Of a stretch of DNA of 12,675 nt, positions 12,050 through 12,675 are shown one piece after another. The position numbers were made by a program, and so were the translations under genes. This stretch comes from SM23-78 sp041479965. Lineage in GTDB: Archaea > Nanobdellota > Nanobdellia > Woesearchaeales > SM23-78. How positions within the stretch are numbered: the first letter of the stretch is position 1; every line of letters begins with the position of its first letter. The notes under the pieces were generated by a model, which saw only the letters and a list, made by a program, of their open reading frames with translations, searched no databases and was not told the DNA's origin. The stretch spans positions 1-12,675 of the forward strand of contig JBGOZE010000035.1 in NCBI GenBank assembly GCA_041479965.1. Reading direction: 5' to 3'.

Positions 12050-12675
12050 ATGAAACATAAACTTAGTTTAGTATTTGTTCTTATAATCACTGTTTTGCTT
12101 ACGAGCTGCACACAAAAAACGAATGATTTGAAAGCCGATACTACTTCAATTCAAGAGAATCTTCCTATCGAACCTCAAACTAAACCTGAAGAAACACATC
12201 CCATTTTAACTAGCAAAGAAAACTGCAATTTCAATCAAAAGGAGATTGACGACTTAACATTATCGGTTGAACAATTACCTGAAGAGTTTCAAGAAAAGAA
12301 TTCGTGGGGCGAATGGAAATATGGTGTTACACCAGAAATAAAATATGATCTTTATGCTCAAGTTCTCACTGCGCCTTATGATTCTAATGTAAGCATTGCT
12401 TCTTTAAGATTTTCGAATGCAGAAAATGGAAACTCTTATACTGAAATAGGGTATGCTATAATTGAGTTTGACGACGCAGAAAAAGCCCGTGACGCTTTCA
12501 AGTATAGTAAAGAAGATGCAATGACAAATGAAAATATTAAACAAGATAGCGGAAGTTATGGGGATGAAGATTATGAATATTACAATGATTTCGGATATCC
12601 ACCTTATGTCATTAGTTTCAGAAAAGATCGATTTGTTTTCTCAATCAATACACGAACCGCGAATAAAGAAAAAAG
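12050..12675 (+). CDS. Putative lipoprotein, C-terminus beyond window
   Basis: An open frame from the ATG at 12050 runs off the right edge (208 complete codons). A TATA box 24-31 bases upstream suggests a leaderless transcript, and no other start fits. Residues 1-20 form a lipoprotein signal: basic MKHK, a hydrophobic core, then LTSC with C20 as the probable lipidated cysteine. A flexible Thr/Pro/Glu/Gln-rich tether (about 21-55) follows, then a globular part rich in Tyr, Asp and Glu with alternating strands (IASLRFSNAEN, EIGYAIIEFDDAEKARDAFKYS). The EFDDAEKARDAF segment looks like one alpha/beta repeat of a sensor-like domain, and archaeal lipoproteins with this general plan exist; no family is assigned. 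It should be surface-exposed. Its AT-rich codon use differs from the more GC-rich genes left of the tRNA. Confidence 0.75.
   Translation, partial: MKHKLSLVFVLIITVLLTSCTQKTNDLKADTTSIQENLPIEPQTKPEETHPILTSKENCNFNQKEIDDLTLSVEQLPEEFQEKNSWGEWKYGVTPEIKYDLYAQVLTAPYDSNVSIASLRFSNAENGNSYTEIGYAIIEFDDAEKARDAFKYSKEDAMTNENIKQDSGSYGDEDYEYYNDFGYPPYVISFRKDRFVFSINTRTANKEK

Noticed and set aside
1..12675. CRISPR array, insertion sequence or rRNA gene
   Set aside because: I saw no regularly spaced repeats, transposase motifs with terminal repeats, or rRNA segments; the only long direct repeat is the TR/VR pair.

Overview
The window reads as archaeal, most likely a DPANN-type archaeon (Woesearchaeota/Pacearchaeota-like, an inference from gene content only). 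Reasons: an NreA repair protein with a C-terminal PCNA-binding tail, a NucS/EndoMS nuclease, TATA boxes with A-rich BRE sequences about 25-30 bases before start codons (several genes look leaderless), GGTGAT-type ribosome sites, and a tRNA gene without an encoded CCA.

Layout. 1-1663 (minus): an E1/ThiF-like adenylating protein followed by a DHH/DHHA1 phosphoesterase that runs off the left edge. 1844-2971 (plus): a Tat-signal protein whose C-terminal half looks like a lysozyme-fold lytic transglycosylase, unexpected in an archaeon. 3036-4256 (plus): NreA. 4354-4404: a strong predicted hairpin in the leader of a LAGIDADG-type protein with flanking helix-turn-helix regions (4435-5796, plus). 5726-8090 (minus): a complete diversity-generating retroelement (DGR), in the order variable protein, template repeat, reverse transcriptase. 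8254-8997 (plus): NucS. 9018-10555 (minus): a dCMP-deaminase-like enzyme and a four-helix membrane protein with a Cys/His C-terminal domain. 10694-11764 (plus): an M50-type membrane protease homologue and two small proteins. 11793-11865: tRNA-Thr(CGT). 12050-12675 (plus): a lipoprotein cut by the right edge.

The main system is the DGR. The template repeat (6911-7011) and variable repeat (7383-7483) align over 101 bp without gaps and differ at 23 positions. Every difference is at a template adenine (20 A-to-G, 3 A-to-T, no A-to-C). The reverse transcriptase has the DGR-type LGNLTSQ motif and YVDD. A GC-rich hairpin sits 12 bp past the variable repeat, inside the target gene. No Avd gene is visible.

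A second, less obvious signal links separate loci. The DGR variable-protein promoter and the Tat/transglycosylase-like promoter, about 6.3 kb apart, share 33 of 35 bases (1787-1821 plus; 8148-8182 minus), including a dyad ACT-N4-AGT, GGTTA and the BRE/TATA region. A weaker copy with identical spacing precedes the membrane Cys/His protein (10588-10622). I infer a common regulator of envelope-related genes that includes the DGR target. This would place protein diversification under the same control as a putative wall-cutting enzyme, and it is untested.
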